Positions 56,213 through 64,000 of a stretch of 64,000 nucleotides of DNA are shown here, one piece after another (the stretch's first letter is position 1; every line of letters starts with the position of its first letter). The stretch covers positions 3,717,241 to 3,781,240 of the forward strand of contig NC_062213.1 in NCBI RefSeq assembly GCF_902686445.1. The letters run 5' to 3'. A program made the translations under genes and the position numbers. Under the pieces are notes generated by a model. It saw nothing but the letters and a program-made list of their open reading frames with translations, had not been told where the DNA came from and made no database searches. The DNA is from Sciurus carolinensis (taxonomy: Eukaryota > Chordata > Mammalia > Rodentia > Sciuridae).

Positions 56213-56408
56213 TGCTTGCGCCTCCTGGGCCCCCGCCACCGCCCATCCAAGGATATGCCTTCAAGCCTCCACCTCGACCTGACTTTGGGACCTCGGGGAG
56301 AACAATCAAACTCCAGGCCAACTTCTTTGAAATGGACATCCCCAAAATTGACATCTATCACTACGAATTGGATATCAAGCCAGAGAAATGCCCAAGGAGA
56401 GTTAACAG
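56213..56408 (+). CDS. AGO2: AGO2 coding exon 2 (proline-rich N-terminus and start of N domain)
   Basis: Joined to exon 1, the split codon G|TG gives Val8, followed by [20 protein letters not shown], then the conserved stretch [20 protein letters not shown], and ends CPRRVNR with the last Arg codon split AG|. This is the disordered proline-rich head followed by the first strands of the N domain, which helps unwind duplexes and shapes the guide-target channel. [10 protein letters not shown] distinguishes AGO2 from AGO1 (YFEVDIPKID) and AGO3. The acceptor is a pyrimidine tract ending TTTTCCAG at 56212, and the donor is AG|GTATTC at 56409. Val8 and the five-proline run resemble mouse AGO2. Gly at position 13, where human and mouse have Ala, is a difference. 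Reading on into intron 2 hits a stop at 56443. Later exons (rest of N, PAZ, MID, PIWI) lie beyond the window. Confidence 0.97.
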
Positions 56409-56473
56409 GTATTCCATTCCATTCTTTATCGTTTTCGCTGGTTGATGTGGGAGCTTTGTGCAGACACACTCAG

Positions 56474-56558
56474 TGTTGTTTGGTGGTGCTGGGTATTGAA
56501 CCCAGGACCTTGTGCATGCAAGACAAGCACTCGACCAACTGAGCTGTATCCCCAGCTC
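56474..56558 (-). mobile_element. ID SINE (minus), 66 bp past exon 2
   Basis: GGTGGTGCTGGGTATTGAAC, CCAACTGAGCTGTATCCCCA. TSD CACACTCAG at 56465-56473 and 56559-56567. Confidence 0.95.
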
Positions 56559-56839
56559 CACACTCAGGGTTTTAAACTAACCAACTCTCATTCTCAGTGC
56601 ATCCTTCCAACTTTTTTCCTAAAAGTTTGTATTGCATTTGTTTTTGAGAAATGTTTTAGTGTTGACAATTTTAGCACAATGAAATACAGACCCTATAAAT
56701 GTAGAGCTCTGAGTTTTGAGGAGTGCCTCCACACCACCCTTTCCAGGATTAGTTTTGGAGATCCACCTGTATCGTTTTGTATACTGTAGCTGATTCTTAT
56801 TTTGAAATACTTTGAAAACAAAATACTTCATTGTGTACT

Positions 56840-57350
56840 CAAAATTTATTTATTTTTCACCGTTCTTTTAGACGCATGGGCCGTCTAAGCTTTGACCAGT
56901 ATAAATAGAGCTGCTGAGAACACTTGCTCAAGTCTTTTTCTTTTTGTGCACATTTTCATTTTTCTTAGATAAATACCTGGGAGAGGAATGGCCAGGTGCA
57001 AGGCAGGTGTAGGTTTCTCTGCCTGTGAACCTCCCCCAGCACAGTCCAAAGTGATTGCACCAGCAGTGTGAGAGGGTCTCGCCTGCTGCACGCCCTTGTG
57101 CTCCGGATGCAGCCAGTCTTCTGGGAGGACTGCAGTGGCTTCTCCTGGTGGTCGTACTGGGAGCGGAGCACCTTTTCATATGCGAGAATTCTTATGTTCA
57201 CATATTAAGTATTGATTAAATATTGCTTCTAGTAGGTGTCTGTCGAAGTCTTTTTTTCTATTTTTATTGGGTTGTCTTTTTATTCGTTTGTAGATTTTAG
57301 TAGAGTCTAGATGCAAGTCTGCTGGAAATATTTTTTCCCATCTGAAAGGG
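56840..57350 (-). mobile_element. Old L1 3' fragment (antisense)
   Basis: AGATAAATACCTGGGAGAGG, GGAGCACCTTTTCATATGCG and GGTTGTCTTTTTATTCGTTT keep the order of a reversed L1 ORF2 end. Confidence 0.7.
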
Positions 57351-57639
57351 AAATCAGCTGACGGTCCGTGTGTGGGTGTGTGTGAGCTTCTGTCCTGCTG
57401 TCCACAGTCACTCATCCTCTTGTTCCCTGAGGTGTCCTGGGGAGACATGGCTCAGAGAGACCCAAGACCTCCTGTTCTTCACAGTTGTTTTGCCTGTTCT
57501 TGGTCTTTTGCTTTTCCAAACAGACAGAATAATAAATAGAAATAACTGATCAAATTCTACTAGAAGCCCCTTGGAATTTTTAAACTCCGATCATGTTAAC
57601 TCTAAGACTTGATGTGTTCTTTGCTATTGTGTATAGTAT

Positions 57640-58040
57640 TTAAAAATTTCCTCCAGGAGCAGGGGAGTGACTGCTGATGAGTTTGGAGTTTCTTCATGGG
57701 GGTGGTGAAAATACTTTAAATCTAGATTGCGGTGATGGTCGCAAAACTCGGGATATACTAAGCCATTGAATTATGCATGTTTCTTTCTTTTTTTCTTGTA
57801 CTGGGGATTGAATCCAGGGGCACTGTACCACTGAACCATCCCCAGTGATTTTGATTTTGGGACAGGGTCTCCTTAAGTTGCTGAGGCTGTTCTTGAACTT
57901 GCGATCTCTTGTCTCAGCCTCCCCAGTTGCTGGGCTTATAGGTGTGTGCCAATGCACCTGCCTGAATTCACTTTTAATGGTGGATTTTGTGCTTCTGTGA
58001 ACAGTATCTCAATAGAAATGTCAAAAACTTTTTCATTATT
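57640..58040 (+). mobile_element. Old L1 3' UTR (sense), split by a SINE
   Basis: GTGACTGCTGATGAGTTTGG, GATTGCGGTGATGGTCGCAA and AAGCCATTGAATTATGCATG precede, and TTAATGGTGGATTTTGTGC follows, the SINE. Confidence 0.7.
57783..57962 (-). mobile_element. B1-dID SINE (minus)
   Basis: TGTACTGGGGATTGAATCCA, CCACTGAACCATCCCCAG, GGGACAGGGTCTCCTTAAGT, CCTCCCCAGTTGCTGGGCTT. Confidence 0.92.
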
Positions 58041-58467
58041 TTTTAATAAAGATGTTTTGCTTCCTCCCAGTTTGTAATGTGTCTTATTTCCTTACTTGCC
58101 TTCATGCGGGTGGGACACCCAGTGGAAAGTCGAGCACAGTGGTCGAAGGGTGAGCATACTGTCTCATTGTGGTCTGTAGGATGCGGGCCTCACTGTGGCA
58201 TCTTCCTCTAGACTCTCAGACTCTTGCCAGGCTGAGGGATTTATTGGTCTAGTTTGCTGAGAATTGTCCTCAGTGGTAAGTTGGAGTCACCTTTTCTGCA
58301 TCTACTGAGATGATCATGCTTTTCTTTCCCCCTTTTTTTTTTTTCTGTTAAATTAATGCATATTATTTCTGTGTAGTGCTAGATTGAATTTGTTAGTGTT
58401 TTGGTGTGAATTTTTATGTCTGTGTCTGAAGGGGCGTTGGTGTGTAATTTTCTTGTGGGTTTTGTTC

Positions 58468-58555
58468 TGTTTTGTTTTGTTTCTTTCAGTGCTGGGGTTG
58501 AACCCGGGGCCTCAGGCATGGAAGGCAAGTGCTCTATCACTGAGCCATGTCGCCA
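58468..58555 (-). mobile_element. ID SINE (minus)
   Basis: CAGTGCTGGGGTTGAACCCG, GCTCTATCACTGAGCCATGT. Confidence 0.9.
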
Positions 58556-59038
58556 GCGACCTCGCCATGTGCTGATGCTAGGGTTATGAGGTGTCATTGA
58601 GTAAGCTATCAGGTGTTCCCAGTGTACTGAAAGAACAGAATGAAAGATCATCTGTGTCGCTTTTTCTTAAACGCTTGACTGGATTTATTGTTGAAACTAT
58701 TCGCTCTGAAGTTGTCTTTATAGGAAATGTTTTTGCCAGATAATTGCTCTATCAGATGCCAGTCTGTTTGGCTTTTTTGTGTTTTCATTTTACGTCAGTT
58801 TGGGTGGTTTGCCTTCAGGATTCTTTCCACCCCCTCTGTGTTGTTGAGTCATTGTCAGAAAGCTGTTCGGGGTATTCCCCCAATGTCGCTGACCTGTGGT
58901 GAAAGCCCACTTCAGTCCTGATGGTTTGAACTCCTGTCTTTTTCTTTTTCCTCCACTGGCCTTACTAAGGGTTTACAGTTCATTCATCTGTTCCCAGAAT
59001 CAACTTTTTTTTTTTCTCATTTTTCTGCTTTGATCTTT

Positions 59039-59120
59039 TTTTTTTTCAGTGCTGGGGATCAAACCCAGGGCTTTGTGCTTGACAGGCAAGCACTCTACCA
59101 ACTGAGCTATCTCCCCAGCC
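59039..59120 (-). mobile_element. ID SINE (minus)
   Basis: CAGTGCTGGGGATCAAACCC, CCAACTGAGCTATCTCCCCA. TSD CTGCTTTGATCTTT at 59025-59038 and 59121-59134. Confidence 0.96.
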
Positions 59121-59469
59121 CTGCTTTGATCTTTATTATTTTATCCCTTCTACTCACTTTAGGTTTAGATTATCAATTTTAAACATTTAAGGTAGTAAGT
59201 TTCCCACTTAACTTGGTCTCAGCTGTAACCCAGTAAATTTTGATTTTAATTTTCATTAAGTTAAATATTTTCTCATTTTTCTTGTGGTTTTTTGAACCCG
59301 TGGGCTTGTGGAAGTGTTCTGTTCCATTTCTAAGTATCTAGGGAATTTTTAAATATCCTGTTGATGTTGATTTATGATTTCATTCCTTTATGGTCAGAGC
59401 ACATATTCTGGTAAGATCTGAGTCTTTGAAACTCTGGGGGCATTGGTTAATCTTTCTTTTCCTTTCTTA

Positions 59470-59573
59470 AATATTTTTAGTTGTAGATGAACATGATATC
59501 TTTATTTTATTTATTTATATGTGGTGCTGAGAATTGAACCCAGCACTCTACCACTGAGTTGTAACTCCAGCCC
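59470..59573 (-). mobile_element. ID SINE (minus), squirrel tail type
   Basis: AGTTGTAGATGAACATGATA reversed tail, GTGGTGCTGAGAATTGAACC, GCACTCTACCACTGAGTTGT. Confidence 0.93.
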
Positions 59574-59625
59574 CAGTACAGTGTTGTTATATGTGAACAA
59601 TTAAGGAAAGCTGTTCTCTCTAGGG

Positions 59626-59755
59626 GCTGGGGTTGTGGCTCAGTGGTAGAGCGCTCACCTAGCATGTGTGAGGCCCTGGGTTCGATTCTCAGCACCACAT
59701 AAAAATAAAATGAAGGTATTATGTCCACCTAAAACTAAAAAATATATTTAAAAAA
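59626..59755 (+). mobile_element. ID SINE, squirrel tail type, well preserved
   Basis: GGGGCTGGGGTTGTGGCTCA, GTGGTAGAGCGCTCACC (A-box region), GGGTTCGATTC (B box intact), GGTATTATGTCCACCTAAAA tail. Confidence 0.96.
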
Positions 59756-59911
59756 AAGAAAAAAGAAAAACTTCTCTCCCCACATTGACTGCATGGAGTG
59801 TTCTTTGTTCCTTTCTGTGGACAGGTGTCCTCTTGAGGCTCTGTTTCCTCTAGCCCCAGAATGTCCTTCCGCCTTCACTGTTTTGCAGGCAAGACTGCCT
59901 TATTGCTGGGG

Positions 59912-59977
59912 ACGGGGCCCAGAGCCCCCTGCATGCTGGCCTGGCGCTCTACCACTGAGCCATGTCCCCGGCCCCGC
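59912..59977 (-). mobile_element. ID fragment (minus)
   Basis: GCTGGGGACGGGGCCCAGAG, CGCTCTACCACTGAGCCATG. Confidence 0.8.
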
Positions 59978-60059
59978 ATTTTAAAAAATGCTCCAGTGTT
60001 TTTGTTTCATCCTCACTTTGGAAGGATATTTTTGCTGAATGTAGACTTCTTCCCATCCC

Positions 60060-60128
60060 TGCAGCCCAGGGGCCAAGGATTGAACCCAGGGCCTTGTGCA
60101 TGCTCTGTGTAAGCTACTTGTCCAGCTT
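60060..60128 (-). repeat. Degenerate ID fragment (minus)
   Basis: AAGGATTGAACCCAGGGCCT; A-box side degraded. Confidence 0.6.
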
Positions 60129-60181
60129 GAGGTATAAAACTGATTGATAGTTTTTCTCCCCACCACTTAAAAAAAAAAAAT

Positions 60182-60289
60182 CTTTTTTTTTTTTTTCTTT
60201 CTCTTTTTTATTTTCAGTACTGGGGATCAACCCCAGGACCTTGCTCATGGTAGGCAAGTGCTCTGACACTGAGCCACATCCTTAGCCCT
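60182..60289 (-). mobile_element. ID SINE (minus)
   Basis: Poly-T, CAGTACTGGGGATCAACCCC, GACACTGAGCCACATCC. Confidence 0.9.
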
Positions 60290-61044
60290 TATTTTGTCCT
60301 TCTGACTCCACTGTTTCTGATGAAACGTCAGTCTACATTTGCATCATGGTTCCTGGTGTGTAATTTCTTTTTTCTTTAAAGTTTAAAAGTTTGCTTTTCC
60401 AGTGTTTGACTTTGATGTGCTTACGTGCAGTTTTCTTGGTATTCCTCCTTCTCTGCGTTCATTGTTTTGATCTGTGTGATGCTGTCCTTCAAGAGGTGGG
60501 GGAAATCGCTGGCCTGAATGTCTTCGAACCCTCTTCCTGCCTCACTTTCTCCTCCGTGGAGTTGTCAGTCACATGCATGTTTGCCCATTTGATGCTTGCT
60601 CCAGGCCAATGAAACCAAAATTCCCTCTCCCTTTTTCATTTGGGATAATTTTTTGTTGCCTTTTCTTCAAGATCACTTTGCCCTCCTTCTGTGGTATTTG
60701 ATCTGCTATTGTAACTATCTAGTGAACTTTTCATTAGGAATTCTACTTTTTAGGTCTAGAATTTGCATTTGATTCTTTCTCATAGTTCACATTCTCTAAT
60801 GATAATTCCTCATCCTTTTACTCATTATTTCTGTCTTTTTTTTTGATGACCTTGAATGTGTTTATCCTAATAGCTTGTTTGTAGTAGTAGCCCTTGTCTG
60901 CTGGTTACAAGATGTGTCATCTCAAGGTCTGTTCCTGTTGACAGGCTTTACCTTAGAATACTCCTCACCTTTCTGGCTTAATCACACCCACAGTGAGTTT
61001 TTTTAAAGAAATAATTATTTAATTTTTATTTATTATTTTCTTTA

Positions 61045-61108
61045 TTTCTTTTCGGTGCTGCCTCACACTTGCCAGGCAGGCGCCCCACCGCTGAGACCCA
61101 CCCGGCCC
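61045..61108 (-). repeat. ID fragment (minus), deleted
   Basis: TTCGGTGCTGCCTCACACTT, CCCACCGCTGAGACCCACCC; the B-box part is missing. Confidence 0.7.
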
Positions 61109-61643
61109 TGCACTGTGCGTGTTAGGTGACACGGGCTCTGTGAGTCCAGTTGCTATCTGTTCTGATGCACTGTCCTAGCAATTCCTGTCTTGTGTGGTTC
61201 TGGACGCCACTGTGTGTCGCCTTGGCCAGGCAGAACTCCGGGCTCCTAACCGTGGGTGGTGATGGGACTGCTTCAGAGCAGGGCACAAGGACAGTGTGGG
61301 GCCTGCCCTGAGTGCCTGCCTCCCTCTGTCACCGCAGCCCCAGCTGCCTGCTTCTCAGTGCCTCTGTTCTGTCGCAGCTGCTTAGGGCAGGAAGTCTGAC
61401 CTTTACATTGTGTGAGGCAGAGATCTTGGTCTCTGCTGGGCTCTGCAGTGTGTGCTGGTGCCTTGTGGGTAAGCAGTCTTTGCTGCAGTGCTTGGTTCTG
61501 ATCACAGCTCGTGTAAGAAGATGGGTGACTGAGAACTCTGTTCCTTTACCTGTGAAACTAGCTAATGGTTTCCTTCAGTGTGCCCGGGACATGTTGAGAG
61601 CATGAGGTTCATTAAAGACACCCTTACTAAAAAGCGTTTCTAG
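61109..61643. other. Unassigned intron 2 sequence
   Basis: No repeat or exon recognised. Confidence 0.45.
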
Positions 61644-61775
61644 CTGGGTCTAGCACCTCGCACCTGGAATCCCAGCACTGGGTGGCTGAGACAGGAGGAT
61701 TGCAAGTTTGAGGCCAGCCTCAGCAATTTAATGAGAGGGTATAACTCAGGTGGTAGAGTACTCTGGGTTCAGAAA
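61644..61775 (+). mobile_element. B1-dID SINE, deleted
   Basis: GCTGGGTCTAGCACCTCGCA, GGAATCCCAGCACTGGGTGG, GGGTATAACTCAGGTGGTAG. Confidence 0.88.
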
Positions 61776-61798
61776 CTACAGGCACAACTGGTTAAACT

Positions 61799-61888
61799 CC
61801 TTTCTTCTTTCCTTCCTTCCTTCCTTCCTTCCTTCCTTCTCTCCCTTTTCTCCCTTTCTTTCCTTTCTTTCCTCCCTCCCTTCCTTCC
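61799..61888. repeat. (TTCC)n / pyrimidine microsatellite
   Basis: CTTCC units passing into CCCTTT variants, adjoining the tail of the next SINE. Confidence 0.95.
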
Positions 61889-62057
61889 ACTATGAGGATT
61901 GAACCCAGGGGCACTCTACCACTGAGCTATACCGCTAGGCCTTGCTTATTTTGAGATGGGGTCTCACTGAGTTGTTGAGGCTGGCCTCGAACTTGTGATC
62001 TTCCCGACTCGACCTCTCAGGTTGCTGGGATTACAGGTGCCCGCCACCACACCTAAA
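61889..62057 (-). mobile_element. B1-dID SINE (minus)
   Basis: GAGGATTGAACCCAGGGGCA, CCACTGAGCTATACCGC, GAGATGGGGTCTCACTGAGT, GGTTGCTGGGATTACAGGTG. Confidence 0.94.
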
Positions 62058-62639
62058 CAGCTTTCTTTACTGAGGGTTTTTCTAGATCTTTTCTTGGCTC
62101 ACCCTTTGTGACTTCTTGGTTTCTTTTCAGTTTTTGGGGGTGGGGACTTCTGTGACCTAGGATGCAGTCTCAGAACTAGAATGAGGCTAGAAAAGACTGC
62201 TTGTTTCCTGCGCTTGGCGTGGTGGCCGTGGGGTCTTGAGTCTCCATTAGGCGCCCAGAGGCTTCCTTTTTAAAGACTGGCGTGGCAGAAAGCAGATGGT
62301 GGTCACCCATGGAGGTCTCCTTGGCTGTCCTGCACCCCCTGTATGCATCCACATGCCCGAAGATTCTGAAGTGCCTGCCCTAAGAGATGGCCAGGCTGCA
62401 CGCATGGCCCAGGCAGCCCTGTGGGGTTTAAGACGACAGTTATCATCACTGCCAGGCTTCACTGCAGCCCACCCTTTTTCCCAGCTCTTCTCCAGCTCTG
62501 GTTCAGGCCGGGGAAAGGAGCTGGCAGCATAGAGGTGGCATCTGCAGCCTCCCACTTGAGCTGGGGGACTGCCCGCCAGCCACCTGTGGGAGTGCAGATT
62601 GAGCTAGACATCAGAAGGCAGTTGGGTGTGCACAGTAAA
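62058..62639. other. Unassigned intron 2 sequence
   Basis: No repeat or exon recognised. Confidence 0.45.
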
Positions 62640-63190
62640 ATAAAATGTTGTATATCCTGTGGCTGCTGATTCTCCTTTCAAGATTTTCATCTCAAGCTGA
62701 CATGTATGTACAGGATGAAGGAAGATGATTCTTAATATTACAATGACCCAAAAAACAAAAACAAAAACAAAAAAAACACACCACCACCACCATCACCTAA
62801 ATGTCAGTCAGGAGGGAAAGTTTGAATGAATAGCAGTATCCAGTGAACGTAAGGTGGAACTCTGGGCAGCCTTCAACACCAGCCAAGTGGGCCCTCTGGG
62901 TAATGCAGTGAACAGTTTGTCAGTACTGTCATGGCACGATGCAGGTGAGAAGGAAAGATCTCTAAGATACTTAGTAGGAAGACAGCAAGCTTCAAAACCA
63001 GGTATCAGATACCATCTATATAAAAAATGATAGCCCATTTATTTTTATATACCCTGCGTTTGTAAACCAGCAAGGGTGCTTCTGAGGGGTTTGGTCAGGA
63101 GATGTTTCGAGCACTGTGAATGCACAAACTCAAAGCCTATGTGATTAGGGGTTAATGGAAGAATGACTGAGGTAATATCTTCTACAATGG
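62640..63190 (+). mobile_element. Old L1 (L1ME/HAL1-like) 3' region, sense
   Basis: AAATGTCAGTCAGGAGGGAA, GGAAAGATCTCTAAGATACT, AGATACCATCTATATAAAAA and TATTTTTATATACCC follow the order of old L1 3' sequence. Contains an (AAAAAC)n run at 62749-62785. Confidence 0.65.
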
Positions 63191-63952
63191 TGGCAGAAAG
63201 AACAGGAGCTGATGGGGAGCCTACTAGCTTCTCCCAACTTGGAAACACGTTCCGCTTACTGTGCGGCAGCTCCATGTGGGGATCAGGAGCAGGGACCCCA
63301 GAGAGGCCTCGCCTAGACCCTGTCATGTTGCGTTCCCTGTTCTGTGCCTTGATGTCCCCGCATGTGAGGTGGAGATGATGGCGTCTGCTGCCTAGCTTCT
63401 CACGAGCTGGAGCCAGTGGTTCTGCTCCAGGTACTTGGGGAGAGTGACGCTAGCAGGCCTGGGTCACTGTTCTCACTGCTGTAGCCCAGGGCTGCCCTGT
63501 TAGATGCTGGGTGCCCAGGGGGCCCAGAGAAGATGGACAGGTGGCCTCTTGCACTTGGCCTTCTGAGTGAGGCCGGACACAGCCTGCGACTGTGTTGGGG
63601 GAGGGGTTTCTCTGGGGAGCCGTGCTGGTGCAGTGCAGCCCCTGGCCTTCCAGAGGTCCCCTCGATGTCAAGGAAGATTGGATCCAGGGACTTGGGGAAT
63701 AGCATCCCGATTGTCCTCCCAGGTGTCCTGGGGACAGGGCAGGGAGTTAGTGCCTTACAGGTATGGAACTTTGGGTGGGAAGGGAGAAAGTCTGTGGACA
63801 AACGACCCGGCGGTGGCACACCACTGATAATGTGCGCCATGCCCTGTGTGCTTCACATGGTGCCGTGCGGCGGCAGAAATGGTGAACTCTGTTACCTGTT
63901 ATTTTACCACCATTTAATTTCATTCATCTACATTTATATTTTGTTTTCATTT
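63191..63952. other. Unassigned intron 2 sequence
   Basis: No repeat or exon recognised. Confidence 0.45.
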
Positions 63953-63994
63953 AGATGGAACACTGGGGACTCACACATGCCAAGCAAGCGCAGA
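63953..63994 (-). repeat. Partial ID-like fragment at window end
   Basis: CACTGGGGACTCACACATGC and CAAGCAAGCGCAGAG resemble a deleted minus-strand ID. Confidence 0.4.
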
Positions 63995-64000
63995 GTTATA

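Larger units (their letters stand above)
58045..60990 (-). mobile_element. Old L1, long antisense remnant with many IDs
   Basis: Successive blocks follow reversed L1 order: GGATTTATTGGTCTAGTTTG, TTTTCTCATTTTTCTTGTGG, CCTTTATGGTCAGAGCACAT, GGAAGGATATTTTTGCTGAA and CATGCATGTTTGCCCATTTG. Heavily decayed, with at least seven ID-type insertions. Confidence 0.7.
56409..64000 (+). other. AGO2: AGO2 intron 2 (start; continues beyond window)
   Basis: Begins GTATTC right after exon 2. Most of the 7.6 kb is old L1, largely antisense to AGO2, interrupted by ID and B1-dID SINEs. I looked for the next AGO2 exon (starting with the rest of Arg, then EIVEHM) and did not find it. Confidence 0.85.

Noticed and set aside
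59626..59755. Possible tRNA gene
   Set aside because: A and B boxes are those of an ID SINE; there is no complete cloverleaf with an anticodon arm, and the squirrel ID tail is present.
56409..64000. AGO2 exon 3
   Set aside because: No acceptor followed by sequence coding for EIVEHM was found; it must lie beyond 64000.

Overview
This is nuclear DNA of a squirrel-family rodent (Sciuridae). The evidence is its dense load of tRNA-derived ID SINEs with a squirrel-type 3' tail (GGTATTGTGTCCATCTACAA) and of dimeric 7SL+ID SINEs (B1-dID type), together with older mammalian L1, MIR, L2 and MaLR copies. There is no prokaryotic, phage or plasmid content, no CRISPR array and no operon. Species-level placement (ground squirrel, marmot or tree squirrel) is not possible from the sequence alone.

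I can support one protein-coding gene: the 5' part of AGO2 (Argonaute-2, the slicer of RNA interference), on the + strand. Coding exon 1 is 22 nt (10174-10195) inside a very GC-rich CpG island. Coding exon 2 (56213-56408) carries the proline-rich N-terminus and the start of the N domain. The exons join in frame as MYSGAGPVLAPPG..., ending at a split Arg codon, with consensus GT/AG sites. Intron 1 is about 46 kb. Intron 2 starts at 56409 and runs off the window, and I found no exon 3.

Layout: 1-9690 is upstream intergenic DNA with many repeats (SINE clusters, fragmented L1, two MaLR-type LTRs in opposite orientation) and a separate GC/CpG-rich patch at about 768-1300. 9690-10660 is the promoter CpG island with exon 1. 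10196-56212 is intron 1: mostly single-copy DNA broken by SINEs, a 5'-truncated antisense L1 (33331-35298), older L1 pieces, DNA-transposon fossils, a second CpG-rich patch (31700-32500) and a 54-bp minisatellite (49012-49428). 56409-64000 is intron 2, dominated by antisense L1 remnants studded with ID elements.

Nearly all open frames other than the two AGO2 exons are chance frames in GC-rich, repeat or minisatellite DNA. I did not find a new biological system. The observations most worth following are the two non-promoter CpG-rich patches with donor-like sites, a 157-bp non-SINE retroposon with a 17-bp target duplication, a foreign segment embedded in an ID tail, close inverted SINE pairs in the AGO2 introns, and the minisatellite. 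Repeat family names come from remembered consensus sequences, and boundaries are approximate unless a target-site duplication (TSD) is quoted.
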